A stretch of DNA of 64,000 bases from Xanthomonas cassavae CFBP 4642 (GTDB lineage Bacteria; Pseudomonadota; Gammaproteobacteria; Xanthomonadales; Xanthomonadaceae). Below are positions 15,469-24,206 of this stretch, one piece after another. Positions within the stretch are counted from its first letter, which is position 1. Each line of letters opens with the position of its first letter. The translations under genes were made by a program, and so were the position numbers. Location of the stretch: contig NZ_CM002139.1 in the NCBI RefSeq assembly GCF_000454545.1, positions 169,148 through 233,147 of the forward strand, given 5' to 3'. The notes under the pieces were generated by a model. The model saw only the letters and a list, made by a program, of their open reading frames with translations. It was not told the origin of the DNA and did not search any database.

Positions 15469-15669
15469 GTTGGCATCTGGTGATACTCAGTGCATCCACT
15501 GGTGTGACAACGTGCCGCGACGTACAGGGCGAATCCCCGATGGACAGCGGCCGCCGGGTGCACGGCGCCTTCAGTTAGCTGAACTCTGGTTGCCGCCCCG
15601 GCGATTTCTTCACCCTTTGACGATACTGGCGCGGCCAGCATGGCTCCACTTCAACAGCAGGAGCCTCTC

Positions 15670-16113
15670 ATGGCACATCGCATGATGACCACCGCAGTGA
15701 TCGGCGCGTTGACGCTGGTCTCTCACGGCGCATTCGCACAGGACGCAGCCAAGCCGGCAAAGGCGCTGACCTCCACCGACGTCACCAGCATGCTGACCGC
15801 CAAGGGCTACACCAAGGTGCACGACGTCGCGTTCGAGCATGGCGTGTGGACTGCCGATGCGCGCAGTGGCGACGGCAAGGATGTGGACGTGCACATCGAT
15901 CCGGTGACCGGCCGCGTGTACGGCGATCAGACCACCTCGCGCTTGAGCGAGGCCGATGTGCGCGCAGCGCTGTCCACCGGCGGCTATAGCGACGTGCACG
16001 ACCTCAAGTTCAAGGACGGATTATGGAAGGCCGATGCCAAGCGCAACGGACAGAGGGTCGAGCTGCATGTCGATCCGGACGATGGCCATGTGGTCAGCGT
16101 CGACGGCGATTGA
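15670..16113 (+). CDS. Periplasmic protein with two PepSY-like repeats
   Basis: A 147-residue exported protein. The signal peptide ends GALTLVSHGAFAQ. The mature part is two similar halves: LTSTDVTSMLTAKGYTKVHD with VWTADARSGD and VDVHIDPVTGRVYG, then LSEADVRAALSTGGYSDVHD with LWKADAKRNG and VELHVDPDDGHVVS. Both match the PepSY pattern, found in proteins proposed to inhibit or regulate peptidases. The start ATG 15670 has AGGAG at 15659-15663. No partner gene is adjacent and the specific role is unknown. Confidence 0.75.
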   Translation: MAHRMMTTAVIGALTLVSHGAFAQDAAKPAKALTSTDVTSMLTAKGYTKVHDVAFEHGVWTADARSGDGKDVDVHIDPVTGRVYGDQTTSRLSEADVRAALSTGGYSDVHDLKFKDGLWKADAKRNGQRVELHVDPDDGHVVSVDGD

Positions 16114-16233
16114 GCGCCACGGGATCGTGCCCGGACGCCGAGTGCGTGAAGCATCATTGCTAACGCTCAGGTACTGCGATCGACCTGCCGCGATGCGCTT
16201 GATTCATGCGCGGCTGTGGTCACACCACCCCAG

Positions 16234-16268
16234 CAACGCAAAGGGCCTCCAACCGGAGGCCCGTTGCG
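16234..16268. terminator. Stem-loop between convergent PepSY and M28 genes
   Basis: GCAACG-(caaa)-GGGCCTCC-aacc-GGAGGCCC-g-TTGC: an 8-bp GC-rich stem with extra flanking pairs. There is little T-tract, so its strength as a terminator is uncertain. Confidence 0.5.
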
Positions 16269-16312
16269 TGACGCATCCACATCTCATCGCCCGCCGCGCG
16301 AACTCGTTTCGG

Positions 16313-16341
16313 GGCTGCGCCGCCACAGTGGCGGCGCAGCC
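16313..16341. terminator. Near-perfect palindromic hairpin downstream of the M28 peptidase
   Basis: GGCTGCGCCGCCAC is followed after one A by its exact reverse complement, giving a stem of about 13 bp with a minimal loop. It lies eight bases past the M28 stop on the minus strand. It could protect the mRNA 3' end or terminate; no U-tract follows. Confidence 0.5.
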
Positions 16342-16348
16342 GCAAGCG

Positions 16349-18166
16349 TCAGCGCGCGGATGAGGCCTTCTTCGTTTCCACAGCCTTGCCATTGGTTGCG
16401 CCGGACTCGCCGTCGGCCGGCTGCGCCTGCGCCGTGGTCATATTCGCGGCTGGTTTGCCGGCCATCATGCGGTCGCGCGCGGCCCTGAACGGATTGCCGG
16501 CGTACCAGTTCGGCCAGCGTCCACCCACCGCCACTTCCTTGCCCACGCCATACATCGCCTGCAGGTCTTCGATGGTGCCGTCCAGTTTCCAGGTGGCCGC
16601 ATCGTATTGGTCGCCGGGTGCATGGTAGCGATGGCGGCCGTAGTCCTCGGCCGCCGCACGCCCGGCCGCGGTACCGCCTTCGCGCAGGTCTTCCCCGCCG
16701 TCGGCATACAGCGCCGGCACGCCGGCCTTGGCGAAGTTGAAGTGATCCGAGCGGAAATACGCGCCGCTTTCCGGGGTGGCCTCGGCATGCAGGGTGCGGC
16801 CCTGGATCGCGGCGATCGGCTTGAGGATGTCTTCCAGCTCCGAACTGCCCATGCCCACCACGGTCATGTCGCGCGCGCGGCCGGCCACCGACATCGCATC
16901 GATGTTGATCACCGCGGCGATCTTGTCCAGCGGGAAGCTCGGGTTGGCGACGTAGTACTTGGAGCCGAGCAGGCCGGATTCTTCCAGGGTCACCGCCACG
17001 AACACCACCGACCGCTCCGGCTTGGGGTCCTGATGCGCGAACGCGTCGGCGATTTCCAGGATGCCGGCCACGCCGGTGGCGTTGTCCACGGCGCCGTTGT
17101 AGATGTTGTCGCCGCGCTCGCCCGGGTGCTTGCCCAGGTGATCCCAGTGCGCCATGTACAGCACCGCCTCGTCGGCATGACTGGTGCCCGGCAGCACGCC
17201 GACCACGTTGCGCGAGGTCTTTTCGGCAATGCTGCTCTTCAGGTCCACCGACCAGCTGGCCTTCAACGGCACCGGCTTGAAGCCGCGCTTGCCGGCATAC
17301 TTGTACGCCTGCGCCAGGTCCAGCCCGGCATTGGCAAACAGCTGCTTGGCGGTGTCGGCGCTGATCCAGCCCTGCACCGGCACGCGCGGATCCGGGTCGT
17401 CCTTGGCCGGCAGATCGTATTGCGGGCCGGACCAGGAATTCTTGACCACATCCCACCCATAGCTGGCGCCAGGGGTGTCGTGCACGATCAACGCCGCGGC
17501 CGCACCCTTGCGCGCGGCCTCCTCGAACTTGTAGGTCCAGCGCCCGTAGTAGGTCATGCGCTTGCCGTCGAACAGCTTGGGGTCATTGCTGTGGAAGCCG
17601 GGGTCGTTGACGAACATCACCACCGTCTTGCCCTTCCAGTCCTGGCCAGCGTAATCGTTCCACTGCTGCTCGGGCGCATCCACGCCGTAGCCGACGAACA
17701 CCAGCTCGCTGTTGTCCAGCTTGACCTCCGGCTGGCCGGTGCGCGTGCCCACCACGATGTCGGTGCCGAAGGCGAGGATGCGGGTCTGCTCGCCGCTGCG
17801 CAGGCTGGGCGCGGTGGCGGCATCGGCGGTGGTTTCCACCATCGGCACGTCCTGGAACCAGCTATCGCCATTGCCCGGCTGCAAGCCGATACGCTGCATC
17901 TGGTCGCGGATGTAGGTGACGGTCTTTTCCTCGCCGGGCGTGCCCGGGCCGCGACCTTCGAACGCATCCGAGGCCAGCGTCTTGACCAACTCGGCGAAGT
18001 CGCCGCTGGTCAGCTCCGGCGAGAACGCATGCCGGCTGCCCGGAGCGTTGGGCGCGCCATCGGCTGGCGTCTGCGTCACCGGGGTGGCCGGCGCCTGGGC
18101 CGATTCGCGCTTGCAACCGGCCACGGCCAGGGTCGCAGCCAGGCACAACAGGATCCTGCGGGGCAT
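16349..18166 (-). CDS. M28 family zinc aminopeptidase lipoprotein
   Basis: A 605-residue lipoprotein (signal peptide with lipobox VAGC) of peptidase family M28. A protease-associated (PA) domain (roughly residues 150-300) precedes the catalytic domain. Zinc ligands in order are HWDHLG (about His340), VDNATG (about Asp360), LEESG (about Glu393, with the catalytic Glu beside it), NIDAMS (Asp, about 421) and FRSDHFNF (His, about 475). The family removes N-terminal residues from peptides; location is periplasmic or outer-membrane facing. The C-terminal ~40 residues are low-complexity. The ATG at 18166 gives a clean signal peptide. Confidence 0.92.
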   Translation of the reverse strand: MPRRILLCLAATLAVAGCKRESAQAPATPVTQTPADGAPNAPGSRHAFSPELTSGDFAELVKTLASDAFEGRGPGTPGEEKTVTYIRDQMQRIGLQPGNGDSWFQDVPMVETTADAATAPSLRSGEQTRILAFGTDIVVGTRTGQPEVKLDNSELVFVGYGVDAPEQQWNDYAGQDWKGKTVVMFVNDPGFHSNDPKLFDGKRMTYYGRWTYKFEEAARKGAAAALIVHDTPGASYGWDVVKNSWSGPQYDLPAKDDPDPRVPVQGWISADTAKQLFANAGLDLAQAYKYAGKRGFKPVPLKASWSVDLKSSIAEKTSRNVVGVLPGTSHADEAVLYMAHWDHLGKHPGERGDNIYNGAVDNATGVAGILEIADAFAHQDPKPERSVVFVAVTLEESGLLGSKYYVANPSFPLDKIAAVINIDAMSVAGRARDMTVVGMGSSELEDILKPIAAIQGRTLHAEATPESGAYFRSDHFNFAKAGVPALYADGGEDLREGGTAAGRAAAEDYGRHRYHAPGDQYDAATWKLDGTIEDLQAMYGVGKEVAVGGRWPNWYAGNPFRAARDRMMAGKPAANMTTAQAQPADGESGATNGKAVETKKASSAR

Positions 18167-18219
18167 CGGAACTCCTCGTGCAACGGAGTTCCGATCTTAG
18201 TGCGTCCGTGCGGTGAGCG

Positions 18220-18876
18220 TCAGTCCTTGGGCGCCACGTCGCTGTCGAAGCTGCGGGCGGTGGCTCCGCTGACCGCACCGGTCTTGGCGCTGCGGTGCAC
18301 GTACAGGTCCACCTCGCGTTCGAAACGCAACGGGCCGTCGATCACCGCCTTGGGGCCGATCACCACGCGCGGCTTGCGCGCCGGCTTGAACGAAAAACCG
18401 AAGCTCGGCTTGGTCACCGTGATGCCGCCATGCACGTGCGAGCCCACCCCGACGGTGATGTCGCCATTGACCGTCTCGATGCCTTTGCCGAGCTCGGTTT
18501 CTACCAGGCCGACACTGCCGTTGACGGTTTCCACGCCGCCACTGACCTGGCTGCCGCGCTCCACCAGCACGCTGCCGTTGACGGTTTCCAACCCGCCGGA
18601 CACGGTCACTTTCTGGCCCAGGGAGATCGCGCCGTTGACCGTGGACACACCGCCGGTGCGTGCGCCGTTGCCGATCTGGATGCCGCCGTTGACGGTTTCC
18701 ACGTCCTTGGTCTGCGCACCGGCGCCGACCTCGATGGACCCGTTGACGGTCTCCAGGCCGCCATACGCCTTGCCGGCTTCGGCACTGATGCGGCCATTGA
18801 CCTTGCTGATGTCGTCGTCGGCCCAGGCGCTCGCGCAGGCCAGGGACAATGTCAGAAGAAGAACGTGGGGCTTCAT
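18220..18876 (-). CDS. Exported VNG-repeat protein, predicted beta-helix
   Basis: A 218-residue protein with a signal peptide (LLLTLSLACASAWA). From about residue 24 to 160 it holds seven copies of an 18-19 residue repeat centred on VNG: SKVNGRIS, ETVNGSIEV, ETVNGGIQI, STVNGAISL, ETVNGSVLV, ETVNGSVGL and ETVNGDITV, each followed by a short Gly-rich turn. This periodicity suggests a right-handed beta-helix like bactofilin or DUF4097-type adhesin-like proteins. A Lys/Arg-rich segment (FKPARKPRVVIGPKA) closes the repeats. It is divergent from the EnvC gene, 97 bp away. Function is unknown; a cell-envelope structural role is inference. Confidence 0.7.
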   Translation of the reverse strand: MKPHVLLLTLSLACASAWADDDISKVNGRISAEAGKAYGGLETVNGSIEVGAGAQTKDVETVNGGIQIGNGARTGGVSTVNGAISLGQKVTVSGGLETVNGSVLVERGSQVSGGVETVNGSVGLVETELGKGIETVNGDITVGVGSHVHGGITVTKPSFGFSFKPARKPRVVIGPKAVIDGPLRFEREVDLYVHRSAKTGAVSGATARSFDSDVAPKD

Positions 18877-18973
18877 GCTGAACCTCGCGCAGTGGCGGCA
18901 GTCTGGGACGTGGCGGCGATCACACCATGGGTGGCTACAATCGCGCACCTGCCTGAAGTCACTGGATCGTTCG

Positions 18974-20272
18974 TTGGCCTCCTCGTCCGCACTGCTGCCA
19001 CGCCCGCCATTTGCCTTCGCCACCGGCCGTGGCCGCGCGTGGCTGGCCGCTGCCGCGTTGGCGTGCTCGCTGCTGGGCAGCACCGGCGTGGCGGCGCAAA
19101 GCCAGCGCGAGACCGAGCGCAAACTGCGGCAGCTGCGCGATGAACTCAAGACCATCAGCGCCGATCGACGCGACCTGGAAGGCAAGCGCGGCACCGCCGC
19201 CCAACAGCTGCGCCAAGCCGACGAAAAGGTTGCCAGAACCGCGCGCGCGCTCAGCGAAACCGAAGCGGCGATGCAGACGCAGCAGCAGCACCTGTCCACG
19301 CTGCAGCAAGACCGCGCGCGCCTGCAGCGTGGCCTGCAGGGCCAGCGCGCGCAGCTGGCCGCGTTGCTGCGCGCCGCCGACCAGGTTGGTCGCAACGCGC
19401 CGCTGAAGGTATTGCTGTCGCAGGACACCGTGGGCGATGCCACGCGCATGCTGGCCGACCACCGCTATGTGCAGAACGCGCGCGCGCAGCAGATCCAGGC
19501 CCTGACCACCCAGCTGGACGTATTGGCCAAGGTGGAACAGGACATCGCCAGTCGGCGCCAGGCGCTGGATGCCGCACGCGCACAGCAGAAGGCGCAGGCA
19601 GCGGCCCTGCAGAAGGATCGCTCGCAACAGGCCGCCACCGTCGCGCAATTGGATGACCGCTACAAACAGCGCGCCGAACGCGAAAAGGCCCTGGGCCAGG
19701 ACGCCAAGGCGCTGGAGCAGCTGCTCGCCAATCTGCGTGCCGCTGCCGCCAAGGCCGAAGCCGAACGACGCGCCGCGGCCAAACGCGCCGCCGCCGAAGC
19801 CGCCGCGCAGGCCAAACGCGGCAAGTCCGAGCGCCCCGAGCGTGCCGGCAAGACGCCGCCCAAGGTCGTGGCCAGCGCGCCAGCGCCCAAGGTGGGAGGG
19901 CTCGGCTGGCCGGTGTCGGGCAATCTGCTGGCCCGCTTCAACGCCACCTTGCCCGATGGCCACACCAGCAAGGGCGTGTTGATCGGTGCGCCCAAGGGCA
20001 CCACCGTCACCGCAGTGGCCGATGGCACGGTGGTGTTTTCCGACTGGATGACCGGCTACGGCATGATTCTGATCGTGGACCACGGCAACGGCTACATGAG
20101 CCTGTATGCGCACAACGACACCTTGCTACGCGATGCCGGCGCGGCGATCAAGCGCGGCGAGGCGGTGGCCAAGGTCGGCAGCTCGGGCGGGCAGGGCGTG
20201 CCGGCGCTGTACTTCGAATTGCGTCGCAATGGGCAACCGGTGGATCCATCCAGCTGGCTGCAACGCCGCTGA
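18974..20272 (+). CDS. envC: Murein hydrolase activator EnvC-like, degenerate LytM/M23 domain
   Basis: About 432 residues. A signal peptide (AAALACSLLGSTGVAA) is followed by a long coiled coil (about residues 45-270, rich in Glu/Arg/Gln/Ala), an Ala/Lys-rich linker and a C-terminal M23-type domain (GVLIGAPKGTTVTAVADGTV, IVDHGNGYMSLYAHND, YFELRRNGQPVDPSSWL). The usual zinc ligands are missing: KGVLIG in place of H-x-D and ALYFEL in place of HLHFEL. This is the hallmark of EnvC/NlpD activators that switch on amidases at the septum. The start is uncertain: TTG 18974 is proposed, and an in-frame ATG at 18875 would overlap the divergent gene. ctpA follows, a conserved pairing. Confidence 0.88.
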   Translation: MASSSALLPRPPFAFATGRGRAWLAAAALACSLLGSTGVAAQSQRETERKLRQLRDELKTISADRRDLEGKRGTAAQQLRQADEKVARTARALSETEAAMQTQQQHLSTLQQDRARLQRGLQGQRAQLAALLRAADQVGRNAPLKVLLSQDTVGDATRMLADHRYVQNARAQQIQALTTQLDVLAKVEQDIASRRQALDAARAQQKAQAAALQKDRSQQAATVAQLDDRYKQRAEREKALGQDAKALEQLLANLRAAAAKAEAERRAAAKRAAAEAAAQAKRGKSERPERAGKTPPKVVASAPAPKVGGLGWPVSGNLLARFNATLPDGHTSKGVLIGAPKGTTVTAVADGTVVFSDWMTGYGMILIVDHGNGYMSLYAHNDTLLRDAGAAIKRGEAVAKVGSSGGQGVPALYFELRRNGQPVDPSSWLQRR

Positions 20273-20370
20273 GCGCAGCGCCCGCGATTCAACGCGGATT
20301 TACCGCTGCTTCGCGCATAATCCCTGAGCCCCGCGCTGCGGGGCGCCTTATCTCTTCGTCGGAGTGCTTC

Positions 20371-21840
20371 ATGCGCGTAGCCGTCCTGTCCGTTGCCCTG
20401 TCGCTGGCCCTGTTCGCGTCGCCCGGTTGGGCACAAAAGGCCGGCCCCGCCGCCGCCCAGGCCACCGCGGACGATCCGGAAGCCAACGAAGCCGCCGTCT
20501 CCAAGGTGCCGCTGGACGAGATCCGCCGCTTCGTGGCGGTGTACAACGCGGTCAAGCAGGCCTACGTCGACCCGGTCGAGGACAAGAAGCTGATGCATGC
20601 CGCCGTGCGCGGCCTGCTCTCGGACTTGGACCCGCACAGCACCTATTTCGACAAGGAAGACGCCGAAGCCTTCGACGAGCAGGCCAGCGGCGCCTACGAC
20701 GGCATCGGCGTGGAATTGCTGCAGCAGCAGGACAACACGCTCAGGGTGATCGCGCCGATCGACGACACCCCGGCCGCACGTGCCGGCATCCGCGCCGGCG
20801 ACGTCATCGTGGCCATCGACGGCAAGCCGATCGACGCCAGCAAGGCGATGGAACCGCTGCGCGGCGAATCCGGCAGCAAAGTCACCTTGACCATCGTGCG
20901 CGACAAGGCGCCCAAGCCGTTCGATGTGACCCTGCAACGCCAGACCATCCGCGTGGCCAGCGTGCGCAGCAAGCTGCTGGAACCGGGCTATGGCTACATC
21001 CGCATCAGCACCTTCCAGGCCGACACCGGCGCGGATTTCCAGAAGAACCTCAAGCAGCTGCAGGCCGGCGGCAAGCTGCGCGGTCTGGTGCTGGATCTGC
21101 GCAGCAATCCGGGCGGCCTGCTGACCTCGGCGGTGCAGGTGGCCGACGACCTGCTCGACAAGGGCAACATCGTCAGTACGCGCGGGCGCATCTCCATCAG
21201 CGATGCCAAGTTCGACGCCACCCCGGGCGATCTGCTCGGCGGCGCGCCGGTGGTGGTGCTGGTGGACGCCGGCTCAGCCAGTGCCTCGGAAGTGCTGGCC
21301 GGCGCGCTGCGCGACAACCAGCGCGCGCGCATCATCGGCAGCCGCACCTTCGGCAAGGGCTCGGTGCAGACCGTGCTGCCGCTGGACAACGGCGACTCGG
21401 TCAAGCTCACCACCGCGCGCTATTACACGCCCAGTGGCAAGTCGATCCAGGCCAGCGGCATCGTGCCGGAAGTGCTGCTCACCCCCGAACCGCAGCCCGG
21501 CGATGCCGACGTGCCGGCCAGCCTGGCCGACTTCAGCGAAGCCACGCTGCCGGGCCATCTGCGTGGCGATGCCGAAGGCGAGGAGGGCTATGCAGCCGGC
21601 GACGTGCTGCCGGGCGATGGCCCGATCGCCTCCGCGCTGGCCGAGCTCAAGCAGCCCGGCTCGGCGGCCAAGGCGCAGGCCGCGCTCAAGGCCAAGGCAC
21701 AGGCAGCGCAGAAGGCCAAGGCCGCCAAGACCGCAGCCGAGCCCAGGCCGGCGCCCGCGCGCCCGGCAGCAGCCGACAAGCCCAAGCCCGCGCCGCCGGT
21801 GGAACCGGCCGCGCCTGCGCCGGCCGAACCGGCCAAGTAA
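20371..21840 (+). CDS. ctpA: Carboxy-terminal processing protease (S41)
   Basis: A 489-residue periplasmic serine protease. The signal peptide ends LFASPGWAQ. A PDZ domain (DGIGVELLQQ through APIDDTPAARAGIRAGDVIVAIDGK, about residues 105-190) is followed by the S41 catalytic core with GYIRISTFQ, LDLRSNPGGLL, the Ser motif GSASASE (about residues 301-307) and the Lys motif TFGKGSVQ (about 327-333). CtpA-type enzymes trim C-termini and degrade murein hydrolases, which fits its position after envC. The last ~60 residues are an Ala/Lys/Pro low-complexity tail. A GGAG precedes ATG 20371. Confidence 0.95.
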   Translation: MRVAVLSVALSLALFASPGWAQKAGPAAAQATADDPEANEAAVSKVPLDEIRRFVAVYNAVKQAYVDPVEDKKLMHAAVRGLLSDLDPHSTYFDKEDAEAFDEQASGAYDGIGVELLQQQDNTLRVIAPIDDTPAARAGIRAGDVIVAIDGKPIDASKAMEPLRGESGSKVTLTIVRDKAPKPFDVTLQRQTIRVASVRSKLLEPGYGYIRISTFQADTGADFQKNLKQLQAGGKLRGLVLDLRSNPGGLLTSAVQVADDLLDKGNIVSTRGRISISDAKFDATPGDLLGGAPVVVLVDAGSASASEVLAGALRDNQRARIIGSRTFGKGSVQTVLPLDNGDSVKLTTARYYTPSGKSIQASGIVPEVLLTPEPQPGDADVPASLADFSEATLPGHLRGDAEGEEGYAAGDVLPGDGPIASALAELKQPGSAAKAQAALKAKAQAAQKAKAAKTAAEPRPAPARPAAADKPKPAPPVEPAAPAPAEPAK

Positions 21841-21880
21841 TCCGGCCACAGCGCCGGCGGGTTTGGACCCCGAGGCGTTC

Positions 21881-21903
21881 GTAGGAGCGACCCCGGTCGC
21901 GAC
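21881..21903. repeat. REP-like palindrome (GTAGGAGCGACCCCGGTCGC...)
   Basis: GCGACC-CC-GGTCGC is embedded in a 23-bp unit that starts GTAGGAGC and ends GCGAC. Elements of this form are common extragenic repeats in Xanthomonadaceae. It lies between ctpA and the convergent dehydrogenase gene. Confidence 0.55.
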
Positions 21904-21942
21904 AAGCCTCCCCAATCGCACGATCGCCGCGTCAACCACGCG

Positions 21943-22929
21943 CTATCGCGTAATCGCCAACGCCTCGGGATTGACCAGGTTGCGCGGCGCACCGGCGGCA
22001 AATGCCAGCACATTGTCGAACGCCGCTTCGAAGTACAGCGCATAGCTGTCGCTCTCCACGTAGCCCAGATGCTGCGTCGCCAGCACGCGCGGATGCTGCA
22101 GCAGCGGGTCACGCGGATCCAGCACCGGCTCGCGTTCGAATACATCCACCGCCGCCTGTGCCGGCCGGCCCGCATCCAGCGCGGCCAGCATGGCGCCGGG
22201 AGCGATCAGTTCGGCGCGGCTGGTGTTGACCAGCAAGGCATCGGGGCGCATGCGCGCCAGATCCTGCGCGGTGACCTGGTGGCGGGTCTGCGCGGTCAGC
22301 CGGCGATGCAGCGACAGCACATCGCTGCGTTCGAACAAAGCCTCGCGGCTGTCGGCGATGGCGAACCCATCGCGCGCCGCCTGCGCGCACGATTCTTCGC
22401 CGCCCCACACCAGCACCTGCATGCCGAATGCGCGCCCGAATTGCGCCATGCGCTGGCCGATGCGCCCGTAACTCCAGATGCCCAACGTGCGCCCATGCAG
22501 TACGCGGCCCAGGCCGGGATCGCCCAGCGCCTGCCAGCGGCCCTGGTGCAGCGCGCGCTGGTACTCGCCCAGGCGCCGGCTGGCCGACAGGATCAAGGCC
22601 CAGGTCAGTTCGGCCGGCGCCACCGGCGAGCCGACGCCTTCGGCCACCGCCACGCCGAATTGCGTGCAGGCGGCCACGTCCACATGCGCGCCGACGCGCC
22701 CGGTCTGGCTGATCAACCTGAGCCGTGGCAGCCGCCGCAGCAGCGTGGCATCCACGCGCGTGCGCTCGCGGATCAGCACCAGCGCATCGGCTTCGACCAG
22801 ACGCTCGGCCCATGCGTTGGGATCGGTGGCCAGCGCGCCGAGGACCTGTACGTCATGTCCCTGCAGGCGCTGCAGGCAGTGCAGCTGACGCACGGCGCCC
22901 TGGTAATCGTCGGGCACCACGATGCGCAT
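21943..22929 (-). CDS. D-isomer-specific 2-hydroxyacid dehydrogenase family protein
   Basis: A 328-residue NAD-dependent dehydrogenase of the D-2-hydroxyacid/phosphoglycerate dehydrogenase family. It has LISQTGRVGAHVDVAAC, the NAD Rossmann region HGRTLGIWSYGRIGQRMAQFG (Gly-x-Gly-x-x-Gly pattern altered to SYGRIG), LLVNTSRAELI with the catalytic Arg nearby, DVFEREP with the conserved Glu, and a late HLGY in place of the usual HIGG. Substrate is unknown. The ATG at 22929 overlaps the stop of the upstream DUF1820 gene (TGATG), so translation is probably coupled. Confidence 0.88.
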   Translation of the reverse strand: MRIVVPDDYQGAVRQLHCLQRLQGHDVQVLGALATDPNAWAERLVEADALVLIRERTRVDATLLRRLPRLRLISQTGRVGAHVDVAACTQFGVAVAEGVGSPVAPAELTWALILSASRRLGEYQRALHQGRWQALGDPGLGRVLHGRTLGIWSYGRIGQRMAQFGRAFGMQVLVWGGEESCAQAARDGFAIADSREALFERSDVLSLHRRLTAQTRHQVTAQDLARMRPDALLVNTSRAELIAPGAMLAALDAGRPAQAAVDVFEREPVLDPRDPLLQHPRVLATQHLGYVESDSYALYFEAAFDNVLAFAAGAPRNLVNPEALAITR

Positions 22930-23249
22930 CAGCGTGGCTTGCCCGGCAACGGGAAGGGGGTAACCACCTTGTCGCCGGTGGCCGCATCGCGGATCACCGA
23001 CTGGCCCTTCTTTTCCACCTCTTCGATGCGCACGATGCTCTGCATCGGCAGGTGCAGGGTTCGGGTATTGCCGAACTCCTCGCGCAAGCGTTCTTCGGTG
23101 GGGTCTACCACCAGTCCATCGTGCACATCGAACACCAGCTCGCCGATCTGGTTGAAGCCCCACAGATGGCTGCCGGTCACTTCGCGTGCGTAGAGCTCAT
23201 ACACCTTGCCGTGATTGAGGAAGGTGACTTTGTACAAAGGCTTGGCCAT
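22929..23249 (-). CDS. DUF1820 family protein
   Basis: A 106-residue soluble protein beginning MAKPLYKVTFLNHGKVYELY and including HLWGFNQIGELVFDVHDGLV and VDPTEERLREEFGNTRTLH. It matches the conserved gammaproteobacterial DUF1820 family, which has no known function. No signal peptide or membrane segment is present. Its stop overlaps the start of the hydroxyacid dehydrogenase, and the rhomboid gene lies 47 bp upstream on the same strand, so the three may form one operon. Confidence 0.85.
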   Translation of the reverse strand: MAKPLYKVTFLNHGKVYELYAREVTGSHLWGFNQIGELVFDVHDGLVVDPTEERLREEFGNTRTLHLPMQSIVRIEEVEKKGQSVIRDAATGDKVVTPFPLPGKPR

Positions 23250-23296
23250 GCGCCGATTATAGGCGCGCCAGTGCAATGGACGCAGCGCGCGCCGCG

Positions 23297-23989
23297 CTAG
23301 AACCCGTGCCGCTTGCGCAGACGCCGGGCGATCGCCGCGCGCACATACAGCCCATAGACGATGCCGAACACGAAGCCGGCGATATGCGCCGACCACGCCA
23401 CCATGCCGAAGGCCGGGCCGATATAGGCGAACACCACCTGCAGCAGTGCCCACGCGCCGATCAGCAGCGGCGCCGGCACCCGGATGAATTCCAGAAACAC
23501 CCCCAGCGGCAGCACCACTCCGAGCTTGGCACCGGGAAACAGTGCCAGGTAGGTGCCGATCAAGGCGGACACCGCGCCCGAGGCACCGATGATCACCCGG
23601 TCCGGCGTGCCGATGGCGAAGATCGCCGCCAGGTTGGATGCCGCGCCGCCCACCAGAAACAGCAGCAACAGTCGCCAGGGCCCCAGGATGCGTTCGGCCG
23701 GCAACCCGAAGATCAGCAGGAACACCAGGTTGCCGAGCAGGTGCGACCAATCGGCGTGCAGGAACAGCGCGGTGAACAGCCGCAGCACGCTGCCGTCGCG
23801 CAGGGTCGCCCACCAGTCGCCCAGATTGGACACGCCGCTGGACAGCGCGCCCCAGTCCAGCCACAGCGTATTGCGCGCCTCGCCCGGCCGGCTGATCGAC
23901 CACAGGTAGGCCAGCCACACCGTGGCGAACAGCAACGGCACCGCCCAGCGCCGGGCGGGTTTCTTGCGGGAGGGGAGGGAGACGAACAT
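23297..23989 (-). CDS. Rhomboid family intramembrane serine protease
   Basis: A 230-residue polytopic membrane protein with about six hydrophobic segments. The rhomboid features are HADWSHLLGNLVFLLIFG in helix 2, the catalytic Ser in IGASGAVSALIG (about Ser135) and the catalytic His in SAHIAGFVFGIVYG (about His201). Rhomboids cleave membrane proteins within or near the bilayer. The start is ATG 23989 with a purine-rich GGGAGGGG upstream; the frame extends further but without a signal. The natural substrate is unknown. It probably leads an operon with the DUF1820 gene. Confidence 0.92.
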   Translation of the reverse strand: MFVSLPSRKKPARRWAVPLLFATVWLAYLWSISRPGEARNTLWLDWGALSSGVSNLGDWWATLRDGSVLRLFTALFLHADWSHLLGNLVFLLIFGLPAERILGPWRLLLLFLVGGAASNLAAIFAIGTPDRVIIGASGAVSALIGTYLALFPGAKLGVVLPLGVFLEFIRVPAPLLIGAWALLQVVFAYIGPAFGMVAWSAHIAGFVFGIVYGLYVRAAIARRLRKRHGF

Positions 23990-24065
23990 CGGACAGGCAC
24001 AATAGCCGGTCCACGGGCCTGAACCCAGCCCCAACCCAGCCGCGCGTTCAGGACCGAGGTCGTTA

Positions 24066-24093
24066 TTGTTCGGTTAATCGGGGTGGGTATACT
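24066..24093 (+). promoter_or_regulatory. Sigma70-like promoter for fadL
   Basis: TTGTTC (24066-24071) and TATACT (24088-24093) are separated by 16 bp. This places transcription start near 24100, leaving a leader of about 107 nt before the fadL start. Confidence 0.6.
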
Positions 24094-24206
24094 GCGTACG
24101 GCGTCGTATGTCGGGGGGGGTCTCCGGCGCGCTCCAGGCACTGGATTGGTGCTGGGCGCGGGCGCTGAACCGACCATTGCACTCTTTATCCGGAGAGCTA
24201 CAACTT

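Noticed and set aside
16607..18950. Long plus-strand frame running into the EnvC gene from opposite the M28 peptidase
   Set aside because: Only the last ~430 codons look like protein (EnvC); the upstream part is antisense to well-supported genes.
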